Shown here: one piece after another, positions 12,845 to 24,404 of the stretch | How positions within the stretch are numbered: the first letter of the stretch is position 1 | Layout: each line of letters begins with the position of its first letter | Assembly: GCA_021442155.1 (NCBI GenBank) | Contig: CM038214.1 | Span: 21,167,808-21,231,807 of the forward strand | Reading direction: 5' to 3' | Source of the DNA: Cymbidium sinense | Lineage: Eukaryota > Streptophyta > Magnoliopsida > Asparagales > Orchidaceae | Length of the DNA stretch: 64,000 nt | Translations under genes and position numbers: made by a program | The notes under the pieces: model-generated | The model's input: the letters and a program-made list of their open reading frames with translations, nothing else | The model's database searches: none | Told to the model about the DNA's origin: nothing

Positions 12845-15251
12845 AATAAATCATGTTTGAAAATAATTATTAATAAAATGAACAAAAATTCAATTCCATT
12901 TCATCAAAATTATCTTTTCTTCTGAAGCATTGTTTGCTTATCTTGCGAATCCACCGTGACGTGTCTAGGGCACATGTAAGAGTCCCCTAGTGGAATCTTA
13001 TCCCTCTTTCACAACACAAACACAATCTCTGGGCGCTATTAGAATAGATGTAAGATAACTTGAGAGGCATTCTATTTCGATTAGTATAACTAAGATAAGT
13101 GTGAGAGAACCCAAGCAGTATCATTTCTTAGTGAGAATCCTATTTGCTATCCGTGGAACCATTTCATCTAAATCCCCAAGCATGTTTTAGGTAGGTGTAA
13201 GAGTCCCTCAGAGGTGTCCTATCCCTTTTAACACATGCACAAAAACAAACACAAATCTTTTTATCTCGGGCTATTTTGATGTGTGAGCAAGTCCTTTGTG
13301 GCACTCACTCATTAACTGCTCTAAGTCAGGTCTACATACTACCTTGCTAGTATGTCACCCTAGTGATCACTTGTTGGAGGATGTGAGTCCCCATGCTTTC
13401 TTCCTAACTTGACCATTGCAAACCAATGAGCACCTTGTTAGTATGGTAGACTTCACTACCCAGCCAATAAGTTACCTCATGTTGATTTTATTTAAGAAGA
13501 TGTGAGTCCCCCCGCTTTCTTCTTGAACTAATCATCATGGTTTAACTAGGTCAAGTATATTTAAGATTTAGGATAAGTCTGCCAGAGGCTCCTTTCTTCT
13601 TGACTACATTTGAGTCGATTTAAGTCCCCTGGTGCCATTCACTCAATAGTCGCCCTAGGTCAGTTGTCACCTATCAAGCCAAAGATAGACTATCCTAGCA
13701 ATCAATTCTGCTATAAGAGGATGTGAGTCCTCGAGCTTTCTTCTTAGGCTGATTATTGCAAATTGACGGGCACCTTAGGTTGGTTGATGTTTGCTATGCT
13801 GACAGTGACTCACCAGGTGGATACACCACTCTTGGAAGATGTGAGTCCCTAAGCTTTCTCCTTGAGTTGGCCACCGAATACCTATTAGATATATGACTAA
13901 CCATGTCATTTTCTCTAGGGTTTTGGATTAAGCCTTTAGTGACCCCAACCTTTGCGGGCACTATATTTGGATCACATCCTTTGTGAGCCCATTTAGACAT
14001 GACCCAGGTTACTCTTGGTTGGAAAATCTCTCTTTCCTAGTAGCCACCCTTGTGGTTGGAGAATTTTTCTAGTAGATGCACAAATTCTCCCTTGGTTTAG
14101 TAAATCTGAGATAGGTCTAGGCTGATATAAGCTCCTTCTCAATTTAATCCCTTGTAAAATAACAGGGTCCACGATAAATAAACTAAACAAAATAAATAAA
14201 ATATTCACTTGTGGATTGAGAATTCAAGCCCTTAAATGGCCCCTTTTCCCAAGCAGGCATCCTACATTTAGGGAAGTGTCAGCAGAACTCCTTATAAGAA
14301 TTGCCTGATTAGTTGAGTTGAGATAAGTCCCCGGGTCGGTACTCACTCCGTAGTCACCCTTAGGTCAGGTTTAATCTATTTATCCAAAAGAAGGTTACCC
14401 TGATAGTCATCCCACTTTTAAAGATGTAAGACTATGGCACATTCTTTCAAGCATGATTATCGCAAATTAACGGGCAACCTTAGGTCTGGTTTGATTTGTT
14501 TCCCAAAGCAATCGATCACCCAGTGGTCTTTTGTAATGGAAGATGTGAGTCTTCGAGCTTTCTTCCCTTTAATTGATCATTGCAAATCAAAAGGCACTCC
14601 TTTGGTTGGATAGTTCTCCCATCGGTTGAGAAGCTACTCCCTTTGGTTCAGTAAATCTGAGATAGGTCTAGGTTCATATAAGCTCCTTCTCAGTATGATC
14701 CATTGCAAACCAATAGAATTCATCAAAATAAATCTGAAAATGAAATTAATCTTGAATATCCATGAGTTGATTTAAGTCCCCCAGCAGCATTCACTCAATA
14801 GTCAGGCTCAAGTTCAGTTTAATCTATTACCTTGCCAATAGATTACCCCAACAATTAGTCCCTACTTTGGAGGATGTAAGTCTACTATGCTTTCTTCCTA
14901 GTACAACTACTGCATACTGAAAGGCATCCATTTGGTTGGCTAGTCCTACTATATGTTTAGTAGGCTACCCCTTTAGTTCTATAAATTCGGGATAGGTCTA
15001 GGCTGGTATAAGCTCCTTCTCAGTATGATCCATTGCAAACTAATAGAATCCATCAAAACAAATCTAAAAATGAAATTAATCTTGATTATCCTTGAGTTAA
15101 TTTAAGTCCCCCAACAATGTTCACTCAATAGTCAGCCCTAGGTTGGGTTCAATCTGTTGTCTTGCCAATAGATTATCCCAATAACTGGTCTATACTTTGG
15201 AGGATGTAAGTCTGCTATGCTTTCTTCCTAGTACAACTGCTATATACCAAA

Positions 15252-15670
15252 GTGATGGAGGTGGGCATTCTTTATTTTGATTAGATTGAGAGAACATGGA
15301 AATTGGAGGTGAAGGAAGAGGATATGTTGGATAACTAGCGCTCCCACCAAGGATTGCCAAGGTTTGGCCACCAAGCTCTCAAACCATAAGAATAACTCAA
15401 AATTTTGTAATTGCTAAAAGATCTACATCATTCTAATAAGAGTGGCTATTTATAGCCATTACAAGCATCTTTCAAAAGAAAAATATTCAAAATATGGAGG
15501 GAAAGGTGGGTGGCCACATTAATGTGAAGCATTAAATTGCCTCATTATTTTATGCCATCCACCCATTTCACATGCTATTATTTTATGTGGATTCAACCAC
15601 CTCACATGTCATGCTTTGAATTTTTAAATGCATAATTTCAAACATGGAGTTTCTAGAAGAAAATTTAAAA
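15252..15670 (-). repeat. Candidate 3' LTR of the nested chromovirus
   Basis: This non-coding segment lies downstream of the chromodomain frame at the element's 3' end and begins with TG at the insertion boundary. On the minus strand it contains a TATA-box-like CTATAAATAGCC near 15,450, typical of an LTR promoter. No second copy lies at the other end of the element, so LTR status rests on position and the promoter-like motif only. The inner edge is approximate. Confidence 0.5.
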
Positions 15671-15723
15671 TTACATAAATAAAAAAGATGAAATCATAAA
15701 ATGGGCCTTAGCAGGCTAATGGG

Positions 15724-16281
15724 CTAAGTCTTCTTCTTTCTTGAATTTTCTTGGGCTTTAGCTTGAGATCTTGTAAATGGGCCTTGGGCTCTAATTTGTT
15801 GATCCTCATGATGTTCTACATCAACTCCCCTGGCCTCAATTGAGCTCTGCTCCATAGAGTTGAAATCTAAGAAGTCTTCTACTAATTGTGGAGCTAAAGT
15901 CTCTAAATCACTACAGGTCAACCATGTGTCTTCAGTTGCTGGTTTATTCTTCCAACGAACTAGAAAACAATGTTCAGAGGCTGGATTAATGGGTGCTTCC
16001 TCGGTGATAATATAGTCAACTTCAAAGGAAGAGGGCTTCTGCAAGTACGATGCTATATCTCCTGCTAAAGAGTTAGACTGAACAAGTGGAGGTTTTCTAA
16101 TTCCTTCATATGATAGAATATCTTCAATATTAATAACTGGATGAATGAACATATCAGCAGGCAAATCAAGGTGATAAGCATTAGTTCCAATTTTCTTGAG
16201 AATTTTAAATGGACCACAAGCTTGTGCATGTAATTTCTTATATTTAGTAGTTTGATAACGCTCAGGCTGAATGCGAATCAA
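15724..16281 (-). pseudogene. Chromovirus integrase C-terminus with chromodomain
   Basis: This uninterrupted frame of 185 codons covers the end of a chromovirus polyprotein. Residues about 20-60 (ACGPFKILKKIGTNAYHLDL) are the GPY/F module of the integrase C-terminus. Residues about 86-140 (FEVDYIITEE, HCFLVRWKNKPATEDTWL, LVEDFLDF) are a chromodomain, which in this lineage guides integration to chromatin. The tail is basic and ends in KKKT. The usual preceding integrase core is broken upstream, so this is not an independent gene despite being open. The end of this frame is duplicated twice at 17,740-17,999. Confidence 0.9.
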
Positions 16282-16402
16282 TACATAATCACCTTCTTTA
16301 TATTCTTTAGTTGAACGATTATGATTTGCCTTAGAAGCATAATTTGCATTACTTATAATAATTTACTTTCTTATATCTTCATGAAGGCTATGAAAATCTT
16401 TA

Positions 16403-17005
16403 TCAAATGAAAATGTGAGAAAATACATGAGATGATAGGTTTGCTACATCTATTGGTCGTCGTGGGTTTTGACCATAGACTATCTCAAATGATGATTTTT
16501 TTGTAATTCTAGATATAGTACTATTATAGGCAAATTCAGAGATTGGTAAATGTAAATCCCAATTTCCTAAACTTTTACCTACCAAACATCTAAGCAAATT
16601 TCCTAAGGTACGATTAACTACTTCAGTTTGTGGGTGAAAGGCAGAAAAAATTTTAATTTAGTACCTAATAATTTTCATAATATTTTACAAAAATATAAGG
16701 CAAATGTAACATCTCGAAACAATGGTTAAAGGGAGACCATGAGTTGCACTATTTCCTTAAAAAATAATTTGGCTATATAAGAAGCATCATTTATTTGAAC
16801 AAGGTAAGAAATGAGCCATTTTAGAACCTATCCACTACAACAAAATACTATCATGTCCTCGATGTAGGTAATCCTAGAATAAAATCCATTGATAGGTCTT
16901 CCCAAGGCCTATAAGGAACGTGTAAGGCGTGTATAGTCCAGACCTTTGTTTGATAGTTTTAGCTTGTTTACAAATTAAACATCGAGCCACGAATTTTTGA
17001 ACATC
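16403..17005 (-). pseudogene. Chromovirus integrase core remnant
   Basis: On the minus strand, 16,930-16,820 reads [25 protein letters not shown] and then FVVVDR, the first catalytic block of a gypsy integrase core (D in SMDFILGLP). The stretch 16,597-16,403 reads NWDLHLPISEFAYNSTI and FEIVYGQNPRRPID, the block after the catalytic glutamate. The segment between (about 16,600-16,820) is degraded with stops. It lies between the RNase H frame and the chromodomain frame in the expected order. Confidence 0.85.
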
Positions 17006-17593
17006 TCATTTTAATGAAGGCCAATTATTTTCTAATAAACATATTGTCTTATCCTTTCCAAAATGACCAGCTACACCCCCAGCATGTAGCTCAGTGATAA
17101 GAAATTCTCTAAGAGAAGATCGAGGAATGCATAATTGTTTTCCTTTATATAAATATCCATTTGTTATCAAGAATGTCCCTTGTAAAGTTATTGGTTTATC
17201 TAGGTGTTCAAGATAAATTAGGTGAAAGTCATGGCACAAAATATAATCATCTTTAATTCTATCAAATCCTGGGATTCTCAATTCTAAAGAGGAAATCATT
17301 AGGTTTATCCTGGATAAAGCATCAATAGGCTTATTCTCAATTCCAGGCTTATGCTTTAGAACTAAAGAGTAGTCTTGTAAAAATTCAACCCATTTTGCAT
17401 GCCTATGACTTAATTTTTGTTGAGTATTAATGAATTTTAAGGCATGGTGATCGGAATTAAGTATAAATTCTCTATGTAAGAGATAGTGTCGCCAATGCCT
17501 TAAGGATTGAATTACAGCATTATTAACTCCAAAGAAAGATGGAACATGGAGAATGTGTGTTGATAGTCGAGCAATAAATAAAATTACTATCAA
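17006..17593 (-). pseudogene. Chromovirus RNase H and integrase zinc-binding region
   Basis: This open minus-strand frame of 195 codons carries the RNase H core SDHHALKFINTQQKLSHRHAK and WVEFLQDYSLVLKHKPGIEN, then DALSR, the standard end of the gypsy RNase H domain. Residues about 140-195 (KQLCIPRSSLREFLITELHAGGVAGHFGKDKTI) match the integrase N-terminal zinc-binding region with H-x-H spacing. The first residues are non-homologous, because the frame starts at the inversion junction at 17,593; the true upstream RT is absent here. Confidence 0.9.
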
Positions 17594-17877
17594 ATATAGG
17601 TTTCCTATTCCCCGATTAGATGATATGTTAGATTTAATCTCAAAGAAATTTTTTTCAAAGATTGATCAAAAGTGGATATCATCATTAGATCGGAGATGAG
17701 TGGAAGATGGCTTTTAAGACCCCTGATGGAATTAGGATCAACAAATTAGAGACTAAGGCCCATTTACAAGATCTCAAGCTAAAGCCCAAGAAAATTCAAG
17801 AAAGAAGAAGACTTAGCCCATTAGCCTGCTAAGGCCCATTTTATGATTTCATCTTTTTTATTTATGTAATTTTAAAT
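17594..17877 (+). pseudogene. Inverted RT fragment fused to chromodomain tail
   Basis: The plus strand at 17,600-17,730 reads [22 protein letters not shown] and, with shifts, EWKMAFKTPDG, a gypsy RT segment. It should be on the minus strand like the rest of this element. It is joined directly to the element's 3' coding end (17,738-17,830, HLQDLKLKPKKIQERRR and following) plus non-coding sequence to 17,877. That part is the reverse complement of 15,670-15,800. The segment is therefore an internally deleted, inverted piece of the same element family. Confidence 0.85.
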
Positions 17878-17999
17878 TAGGCCTTAGTAGGCTAATGGGC
17901 TAAGTCTTCTTCTTTCTTGAATTTTTTTGGGCTTTAGCTTGAGATCTTGTAAATGGGCCTTGGGCTCTAATTTGTTGATCCTCATGATGTTCTACATCA
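17878..17999 (-). repeat. Duplicate of the chromodomain-frame tail (direct copy of about 15,701-15,823)
   Basis: The segment GGCCTTAGTAGGCTAATGGG through TGTTCTACATCA repeats about 15,701-15,823 in the same orientation with only a few differences. It is the inverse of 17,740-17,877. It ends the insertion next to host repeat DNA. Confidence 0.9.
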
Positions 18000-18659
18000 G
18001 AAAGGCATCTCCTTGGTTGGCTAATCCTACTAGATGTTTAGTAGACTACACCTTGGATTGGTAAATCTAAATTAGGTCTAGACCCCCGTGGCTCCTTCTC
18101 AGTATGATCCATTGTAAACCAACAAAATCCATCAAAATAAATCTAAAAATAAAATTAATCTTGACTATCCTTGAGTTGATCAAAGTCCCCTAATGGCATT
18201 CACTCAATAACCAGCCCTTGGTTAGGTTCAATCTGCTATTTTTCCAATAGATTTCTCCAGCAACTGGTCTCTACTTTAGAGGATGTAAGTCTACTAAGCT
18301 TTCTTCTTGATACGGTTGATGCATCTCGAAAGGAATCCCTTTGGTTGGCTAGTCCTACTACATGTTTAGTAGACTACTCCTTTAGATTAGTAAATCTAAG
18401 TTAGGTCTTGCCCTTCATGGCTCCTACTCAGTGCGATCCATCGCAAACTAACTAGGTCCATCTCAAAATTCAAATCTAAAAATTGAAATGAATTCAATCC
18501 TCTTCCCTAGTGGAAATTTTTCTTCAGCGAGACTTAAATTAAATCAAACTCCTCATCCCCTTGTCGTGACTTGAACCTGCTTCCCTAGTGGAAGGTTCAT
18601 ATACTCTATCCCTTAGTGGATTCCTTCCTCTATTCTATGTCTCAGACATAAGTAGAGCC

Positions 18660-18800
18660 ACATTGCACTAAGTTTTGGATTCTTTCTACACTTTAGGTTA
18701 GGGATAGATTGTTTTTGTTGGTGCTTCTGATCTTTTGGTGTTGTTGATCATTACGATCAACACCAATATGTACGGTGTTCCTTGTCAGTCACACTACATC
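18660..18800. other. Junction segment with short hairpin
   Basis: This is the transition from Tat 3' repeats to the long inverted repeat. It contains an imperfect palindrome GGTGTTGTTGATCATTACGATCAACACC near 18,738, able to form a stem of about 10 bp. No gene is seen. Confidence 0.5.
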
Positions 18801-19189
18801 TATTAGGCAAGCTTTATTGACCTCACTTTTATGATAAGCTGTCAACCCCTCCATCTTAGACACAGGACTTCTCATAGACTTTAAGAGTTCCTTAGTCATA
18901 AGACACATCTAGTGATTAGGTGGACACTCAACTTTTCCCTAGAGACTTAGAAGAGTTGGCCATAGAAATAAATTATGCCTTAGGGGTGTTAAGAAAATTT
19001 TCCTACCCTTAGCTTGAAACACTCCTCACCTTCCTTCCTTCAAGTCAAACTCCAAATCAATCTTATTTGATTTTCTCTAAACTCAAATCAATGCCACATG
19101 ATTGAAATCCATGATTGAAATACATGACTGAAACCCATGAATGAAATTTTAAATTCCAAAATTTTCCAAAGTCCTTGATCCTCTCTTAA

Positions 19190-20400
19190 GGACTTAGCCA
19201 AAATCATCTTCAAATCAAATCAAATCCTTTTAATTTTTTCATAACTCATTTACATTCTTATTTATATTCACATATATAAATGAAATGTAAATTCAAATCA
19301 GTCAAATCAAAATCAAAATCAAAATCCAAATTCCTAATTCAAAATCTTTTTTAAGTCTTTAATTTCCTCCTTAAAGGCTTAACCTAAATCATGATCAAAT
19401 CAATTCAAACTCATGAGATTTTCTTAAAACCCATTTATATTCTCATTTATATTCACATATATAAATGAAATGTAAATTCAAATCAATCAAATCAAAATCC
19501 AAATTCAAATTCTTAATTCAAAGTCTTTTCTAAGTCTTTAAATCCACCTTAAGGACTTAGCCAAAATCATCTTCAAATCAAATCAAATCCAAGTTCAAAT
19601 TCGAAATTCAAAATCTTTTCTAAGTCTTTAATTTCCACCTTAAAGACTTAACCTAAATCATGTTCAAATCAATTCAAACTCATGAGATTTTCTTACAACC
19701 CATTTAATTCTCATTTATATTTACATATATAAATGAAAAGTAAATCAAATCAATTCCAAATTCCAATTTAAAATCCTTCTTAAGTCCTTAACCCCCTCTT
19801 ATGTACTTAGCCAAAATCATCATCAAATCAATTCAAACTCATGAGATTATCTCATAACTCATTTATATTCTCATTTATATCACATATATAAATGAAATAT
19901 AAATATAAATCAATCAAAATAAATCAAAAATTCAAATCCAAAACTCTGAAATTTTCTAAGACTTTAATTTCCACCTTAAGGACTTAGCCTAAATCATTTT
20001 TAAATCAATTCAAACTCATGAGATTTTCTCATAACTCATTTATATTCTCATTTATATTCATATATATAAATGAAATATAAATATAAATCAATTAAACTAA
20101 ATTCATAATTCAATTCTCCAAAATTTCCTAAGTCCTTTAAATTTCCTCTTAAGTCATATATATTTTTATTTATATTCACATATATAAATAAAATATAAAT
20201 TCAAATCAATCAAACTAAACTCAAAACTCAAATCCAAAATTCCAAATCTTTCCTAAATCCTATAATTTCCTCTTAAGGACTTAGTCTAGATCATGATCAA
20301 ATCACTTAAAATCTTTGAAATTTTCTAATAACCCATTTATATTCTCATTTATATTCACATATATAAATGAAATATAAATTCAAACAATCAAAACCACTTC
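19190..20400. repeat. Diverged ~120-270-bp minisatellite with CATATATAAATG core
   Basis: About seven units occur, each containing CATTTATATTCTCATTTATA, then CATATATAAATGAAAT and TAAGTC(C/T)TTAA..CTTAAGGACTTAGCC. Cores sit near 19,270, 19,455, 19,722, 19,883, 20,062, 20,180 and 20,357. Spacing varies by indels. Related units occur inverted at 40,260-40,690. Confidence 0.85.
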
Positions 20401-20689
20401 CAAAAGTCAAACTCAAACTCATTCAAAATCCAACCTAAGCTTTTGAAGTCAAAATTTTGAACTTAGCCAAATCAACCTCAAATCAAGCCAAACTCTTGAT
20501 TTTTCTCCATGATTCAAGCAATCCTACAATCATGAATCCAAATATAAATACAAACATTAATCACTTGACTAAAAATCAATTCAAAAATCAAGCCAAAATC
20601 CATTTCATGTTTACCCTTTTGAACTTGAAATTGTCAAATGAATCAAAACCCATTTGACTTCAAATCACTTGCAAATGGATTTATACTTC

Positions 20690-21620
20690 AATCATAAGTC
20701 CATATACAAGTTCAATCAAACTCAAATCAAGCTTTGACCAAGCCATTTGACCCATTTAGGCTCACTTGACCCAAAGTGACCTATAGTACCCTTATTAGCC
20801 AAATTCTAATCCTAACCAAATTGGATTGAATCAACACACATATGCCTCTCATCATGATCAACAATCATCATAAGATGATCAATCAATTAAATTTAGTCAA
20901 ACCAAGTCAAACCTAAGGGTTGACCAAGTCAACACTTAGCCAAAATGAAACCTAACATTGCCAAAATCTACCATAGGACAAATTGATTGAAACCATTGAT
21001 ATAAGTTCATTCATAAATTATGTTTGAACTTGGCCAAGTCAATATTTGAGCCTAACCTAGCCCAATTGGCCACTTGACCCAACTTGACCTAAAAAGTCAA
21101 AATATGTCAAAACTTGATTTAAGCCAAATTGATTGAAACCAATGGGTTAAGTTCATTCCAAATCATTTGTTGAACTTGACCAAAGCCTCAATTAGCGACT
21201 AGACCTAACCTAGCCCAATTGATCTTGAACCCAACTTGACCTAAAGGGCATGTTGCGCTAAATTCAAATTGAACCATAATTGATTAGAAACAATGATACA
21301 AATCCACTTCATATGACAAACCAAACCTAAACCTACCCATGACCTAGCTCAAATAGGTCAAATGGGTCAAATTGGTTAACTTGACCCTTTTGACCTAAAT
21401 TTAGTCATATGAACTAAATTCAAACCTAAACCAAATTGAATCAAACTAAAGCCACCAAAACATTTCAATTGGTCATATGAACTTGACCCAACCCTTGGTT
21501 TGACCCAATTTGACCAATTGGTCAACTTGACCCATTTTGACCTAAATGGGTCAACATGAGCCAAACAATACCAAATGAACTCCAAATACAATGAAACTTG
21601 GCCAAGCTTATTTCCTCAAC
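20690..21620. repeat. TTGACC / GGTCAA-rich degenerate tandem zone
   Basis: The phrase (A)ACTTGACC(C/T)AA, with TTGGTCAA and GTTGAACTTGACCAA variants, recurs many times in ~100-150-bp units including CAAATTGATTGAAACCA. Its reverse complement zone lies at 39,190-40,110 in arm B. Open frames in either zone are shadows of the repeat. Confidence 0.8.
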
Positions 21621-22859
21621 ATACCCAACATATTCAAATTCAAAAATCAACCAAATAACCATTTTACCCCTAGGCCATAGAACAAATTTTGGCCAATTTG
21701 ACTTGGAATTTGGTCAAACCCACTTCATACCTACTTGATACTCTACTAATAGGTCAGTAAACCCTAAGGAAGGTGGTGCACCCAACCCAATGGGTTTGGG
21801 TCAGCCCAACTCCAACATATGGCCAAACCGAGCACATGGCTTGAAATGGCCACATGGAAAACCTCTTCCCAATAATTTTGAGCTCATGGACACTCCACTA
21901 ATCCACTCCCTAGCCTAAAACGACCTCAAAGATAGCCTAAACGGCCTAACAAACCCACTACCTAAGCTCAATTGGATCAAAATGGCTCCTCCCTTCTCGG
22001 CCGTCTGATTGCCATAGGGGGAGATATACTCCCCCTAATTCATTTGAATCTTCACTTCCCCATTGTCAGTTGAAGCCTTGAGAGTGATAAGAGTCATTGG
22101 CAAGAGTTCCTAAGCTTCCTAGAAGGAGATTGAATTTGGCATTATTTGGTTTTTCTCAAGTAAAAATAGGGGAGGTCCATTGAATGGCCAACTTCCACTA
22201 TAGTTAAATTCAACCAAATTCTCTTTGCACACTCCATTAGAGAACCCAATCAAGCTTGCCTAAGCTTTCTTCCAAGTTCTTGAAGAATGGGAGGATCCAT
22301 TTCAATCAAAATTAAACTCAAGCTAAGGAGGAGTTGGTCCACAGAGCCATCCACTCAACCTCAAGAGCTAAAACTTTCACCTAAGCTTTGTTTCAACTAG
22401 AAGAAGCTTCTCCAAGGGAATCAAGTGTTGGTGATCACCTTCGATGAGGTATGCCATTTTTTGAGCATTAAACTCAAAGTGGTGTGGAGCTTTATGAAAG
22501 AAATTTTGATCCCATAGAATTTTCACCATTTAATGTGCTTGCCATTAGTTTTATATGGTGTGGGTTGATTTTAAGTCCAATCCAAACTCTCCTGAGCTCG
22601 GATCTTCACTTTGAAAGTGGACAATCCCCATTTTTCACAAGGAAGAATAGGGAAGATCTCTGGCCATCCATCCGCACATTTTGGCTGGACGGTCGAGATT
22701 AAATCACATTTTATATCCTATTTTATCCTCTATGGTTTGTGGATTTAATCTCAGCCATCGGTTCCTTAATCAAATGGCTGAGGGAAAAGTGCATAGCTCT
22801 GCTACCACGTGATGCCATGATGTGAGATTTTAAAATGCGAATCAGGGAGTGATGCATGT

Positions 22860-23487
22860 AAAGTGCATTATTATTAGTTATTTGGTTTAGTTAGTTATTA
22901 TTATTTTTAATAGTTTTAGTTAATTAATTAGTTTAATTTTCTTATTATTATGGTTTGGTTTGTTTTAGTTTTAGTTTAGTTTTATTAGTTTATTTTTTAG
23001 GTTTATTATTATTATTATTATTAGTTTTTATTAGTTTATTAGTTATTATTATTATTTTAGTTTATTAGTTTTATTAGTTTTAGTTAATTTTAGTTTATTA
23101 TTATTAGTTTATTATTATTTTAGTTAGTTTTATTAGTTTTTATTAATTTAGTTAATAGATTCAATTTATTATTTAGATTTTATTAATTTTTTAGTTATTA
23201 TTAGTTTAATTATTATTATTATTAGTTAGTTTATTATTAGTTTTTTATTAGTTTTATTTATTGGGGTTTAGGTTTTTTATTAGTTTTTTATAGTTGTTAT
23301 TTATTATTATTATTATTATTAGTTTAATTAATGGGGGAATATTTTTTTAGTTAGTTTAGGGGTCTAGGTTTTATTAAGTTTTACTAGTTTAGGTTTATTT
23401 AAGTTAGTTTATAATTATTTATTTTATTATTGGTTATTAGGTTTATTATTATTATTATTAGTTAGTTAGTTTAGTCTAGTTTTATTA

Positions 23488-23535
<48 letters not shown>

Positions 23536-24127
23536 TTATTAGTTTTAGTTTTAGTTATAATGGTTTATTATTATTATTATTAGTTTAGGTTTAGTTTAGT
23601 TTATTAGTTAGTTTGGTTTATTAGTTTTGGTTTATTATTATTATGCAGTTTAGTTTATTATTATTAGTTATTAGTTTATTGTTAGTTTAGTTAGTTTAGG
23701 TTTTTTGTTGGTTTATTATTAGTTTTTTTAATTGGTGGGTTTAGTTTATTAGTTTATTAGTTTATTAGTTTTATTAGTTTAGGTTTTAGTTATTATTAGT
23801 TTATTATTAGTTATGTGTTTAGTTATTAGGTTTAATTTTATTATTATGTTTAGTTTATTAGTTTAGTTTATGTTTTAGTTAAGTTTAGTTTATTATTAGG
23901 GTTTAGGTTTAATTTATTATTTATTATTTATTATTTATTATTATTATTAGTTTTATTATTTATTTAGGTTTTAGTGGTTTATTTATTTTTTATTAGTTTT
24001 TTGTTTATTAGTTTTATTATTATTAGTTTATTAGTTAGTTAGGGTTTAGTTTTTGGTTAGTTTTTTTGGTTTGTTTATTATTATTATTATTATTATTAGT
24101 TTTATGGGTTTAGTTAATAGTTTAGTT

Positions 24128-24173
<46 letters not shown>

Positions 24174-24358
24174 TATTAGTTTATTAGTTTTATTAGTTTT
24201 GAATTGTGGTTTAGTTCAGTTTTATTAGTTTTAGTCATTAGTTTAGTTTATTGTTATTTATTTATTATCATTAGTTTTATTTTTATTAGTTATTTATTAG
24301 TTAGTTTTGTTAGTTTATTATTAGTTTAGGTTAGGTTTTATTAGTTTATTTATTTATT

Positions 24359-24404
<46 letters not shown>

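Larger units (their letters stand above)
15252..17999 (-). mobile_element. Rearranged chromovirus (Ty3/gypsy) fragment nested in Tat 3' repeats
   Basis: The left boundary TGATGG and right boundary TACATCA form a TG...CA pair. They are flanked by CAAAG on the left and GAAAG on the right, a likely 5-bp target duplication with one mismatch. The host repeat resumes on both sides (..ACTGCTATATACCAAAG and AAAGGCATCTCC..). Inside, the minus strand encodes RNase H, integrase, GPY/F and chromodomain. An inverted segment at 17,594-17,877 and a duplicated chromodomain tail at 17,878-17,999 replace the expected 5' half. The protease, most of RT and any gag are missing. Confidence 0.8.
7620..18660 (+). 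mobile_element. Ty3/gypsy Tat-lineage retrotransposon copy 1, degenerate, with nested insertion
   Basis: Protein motifs appear in the order protease, RT, RNase H, a second RNase H and integrase, followed by a long 3' non-coding zone of tandem repeats. The second RNase H and the repeat-rich 3' region are hallmarks of the plant Tat lineage (Retand/Ogre type). The frame is broken by many stops and shifts, and catalytic residues are lost. No gag domain with a zinc knuckle and no 5' LTR were found, so the element is truncated on the left. A chromovirus fragment (15,252-17,999) interrupts its 3' repeats. A homologous copy lies at 41,005-47,830. Confidence 0.85.
12940..18660 (+). repeat. Degenerate ~330-bp tandem repeats in the 3' region of Tat copy 1 (interrupted)
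   Basis: A landmark, GATGT(G/A)AGTC followed by GCTTTCTTC and then a CATTGCAAACC-like phrase, recurs near 13,381, 13,499, 13,720, 13,838, 14,424, 14,541, 14,873, 15,202 and 18,281. The best-preserved units (14,541, 14,873, 15,202) are spaced about 330 bp; others show internal ~120-bp spacing. The second landmark, GGTCTAGG..CTCCTTCTCAGT, follows about 130 bp later. Homologous repeats follow copy 2 (45,560-47,830). Tat elements are known for tandem repeats in the 3' untranslated region. The array is split by the insertion at 15,252-17,999. Short open frames here are not genes. Confidence 0.8.
18800..22860 (-). repeat. Long dispersed repeat, arm A (inverted relative to 38,030-41,005)
   Basis: Landmarks here reappear on the opposite strand at 38,030-41,005. 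CCATCTTAGACACAGGACTTC corresponds to the reverse of the CTAAGTCTAAGATGG region near 40,976. The GGACTTAGCCAAA and GATTTTCTTA units near 19,500 match the reverse of 40,470-40,550. CTTCGATGAGGTATG near 22,439 matches the reverse of 38,449. The segment contains ~170-bp subrepeats, then a TTGACC-rich zone. Its right end adjoins TTA-rich DNA. It has no coding capacity. It may be LTR/leader DNA of a gypsy element, since arm B directly precedes Tat copy 2, but no terminal TG/CA pair or target duplication was identified. Confidence 0.7.

Noticed and set aside
18738..18766. GATC-centred palindrome as an operator or terminator
   Set aside because: No transcription unit ends or starts here. The hairpin is at a repeat junction and is only noted as a structural feature.
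19190..20400. CRISPR-like array because of regular short repeats
   Set aside because: Units are long, diverged and AT-rich with no conserved repeat/unique spacer alternation, and the DNA is plant nuclear. It is a minisatellite.
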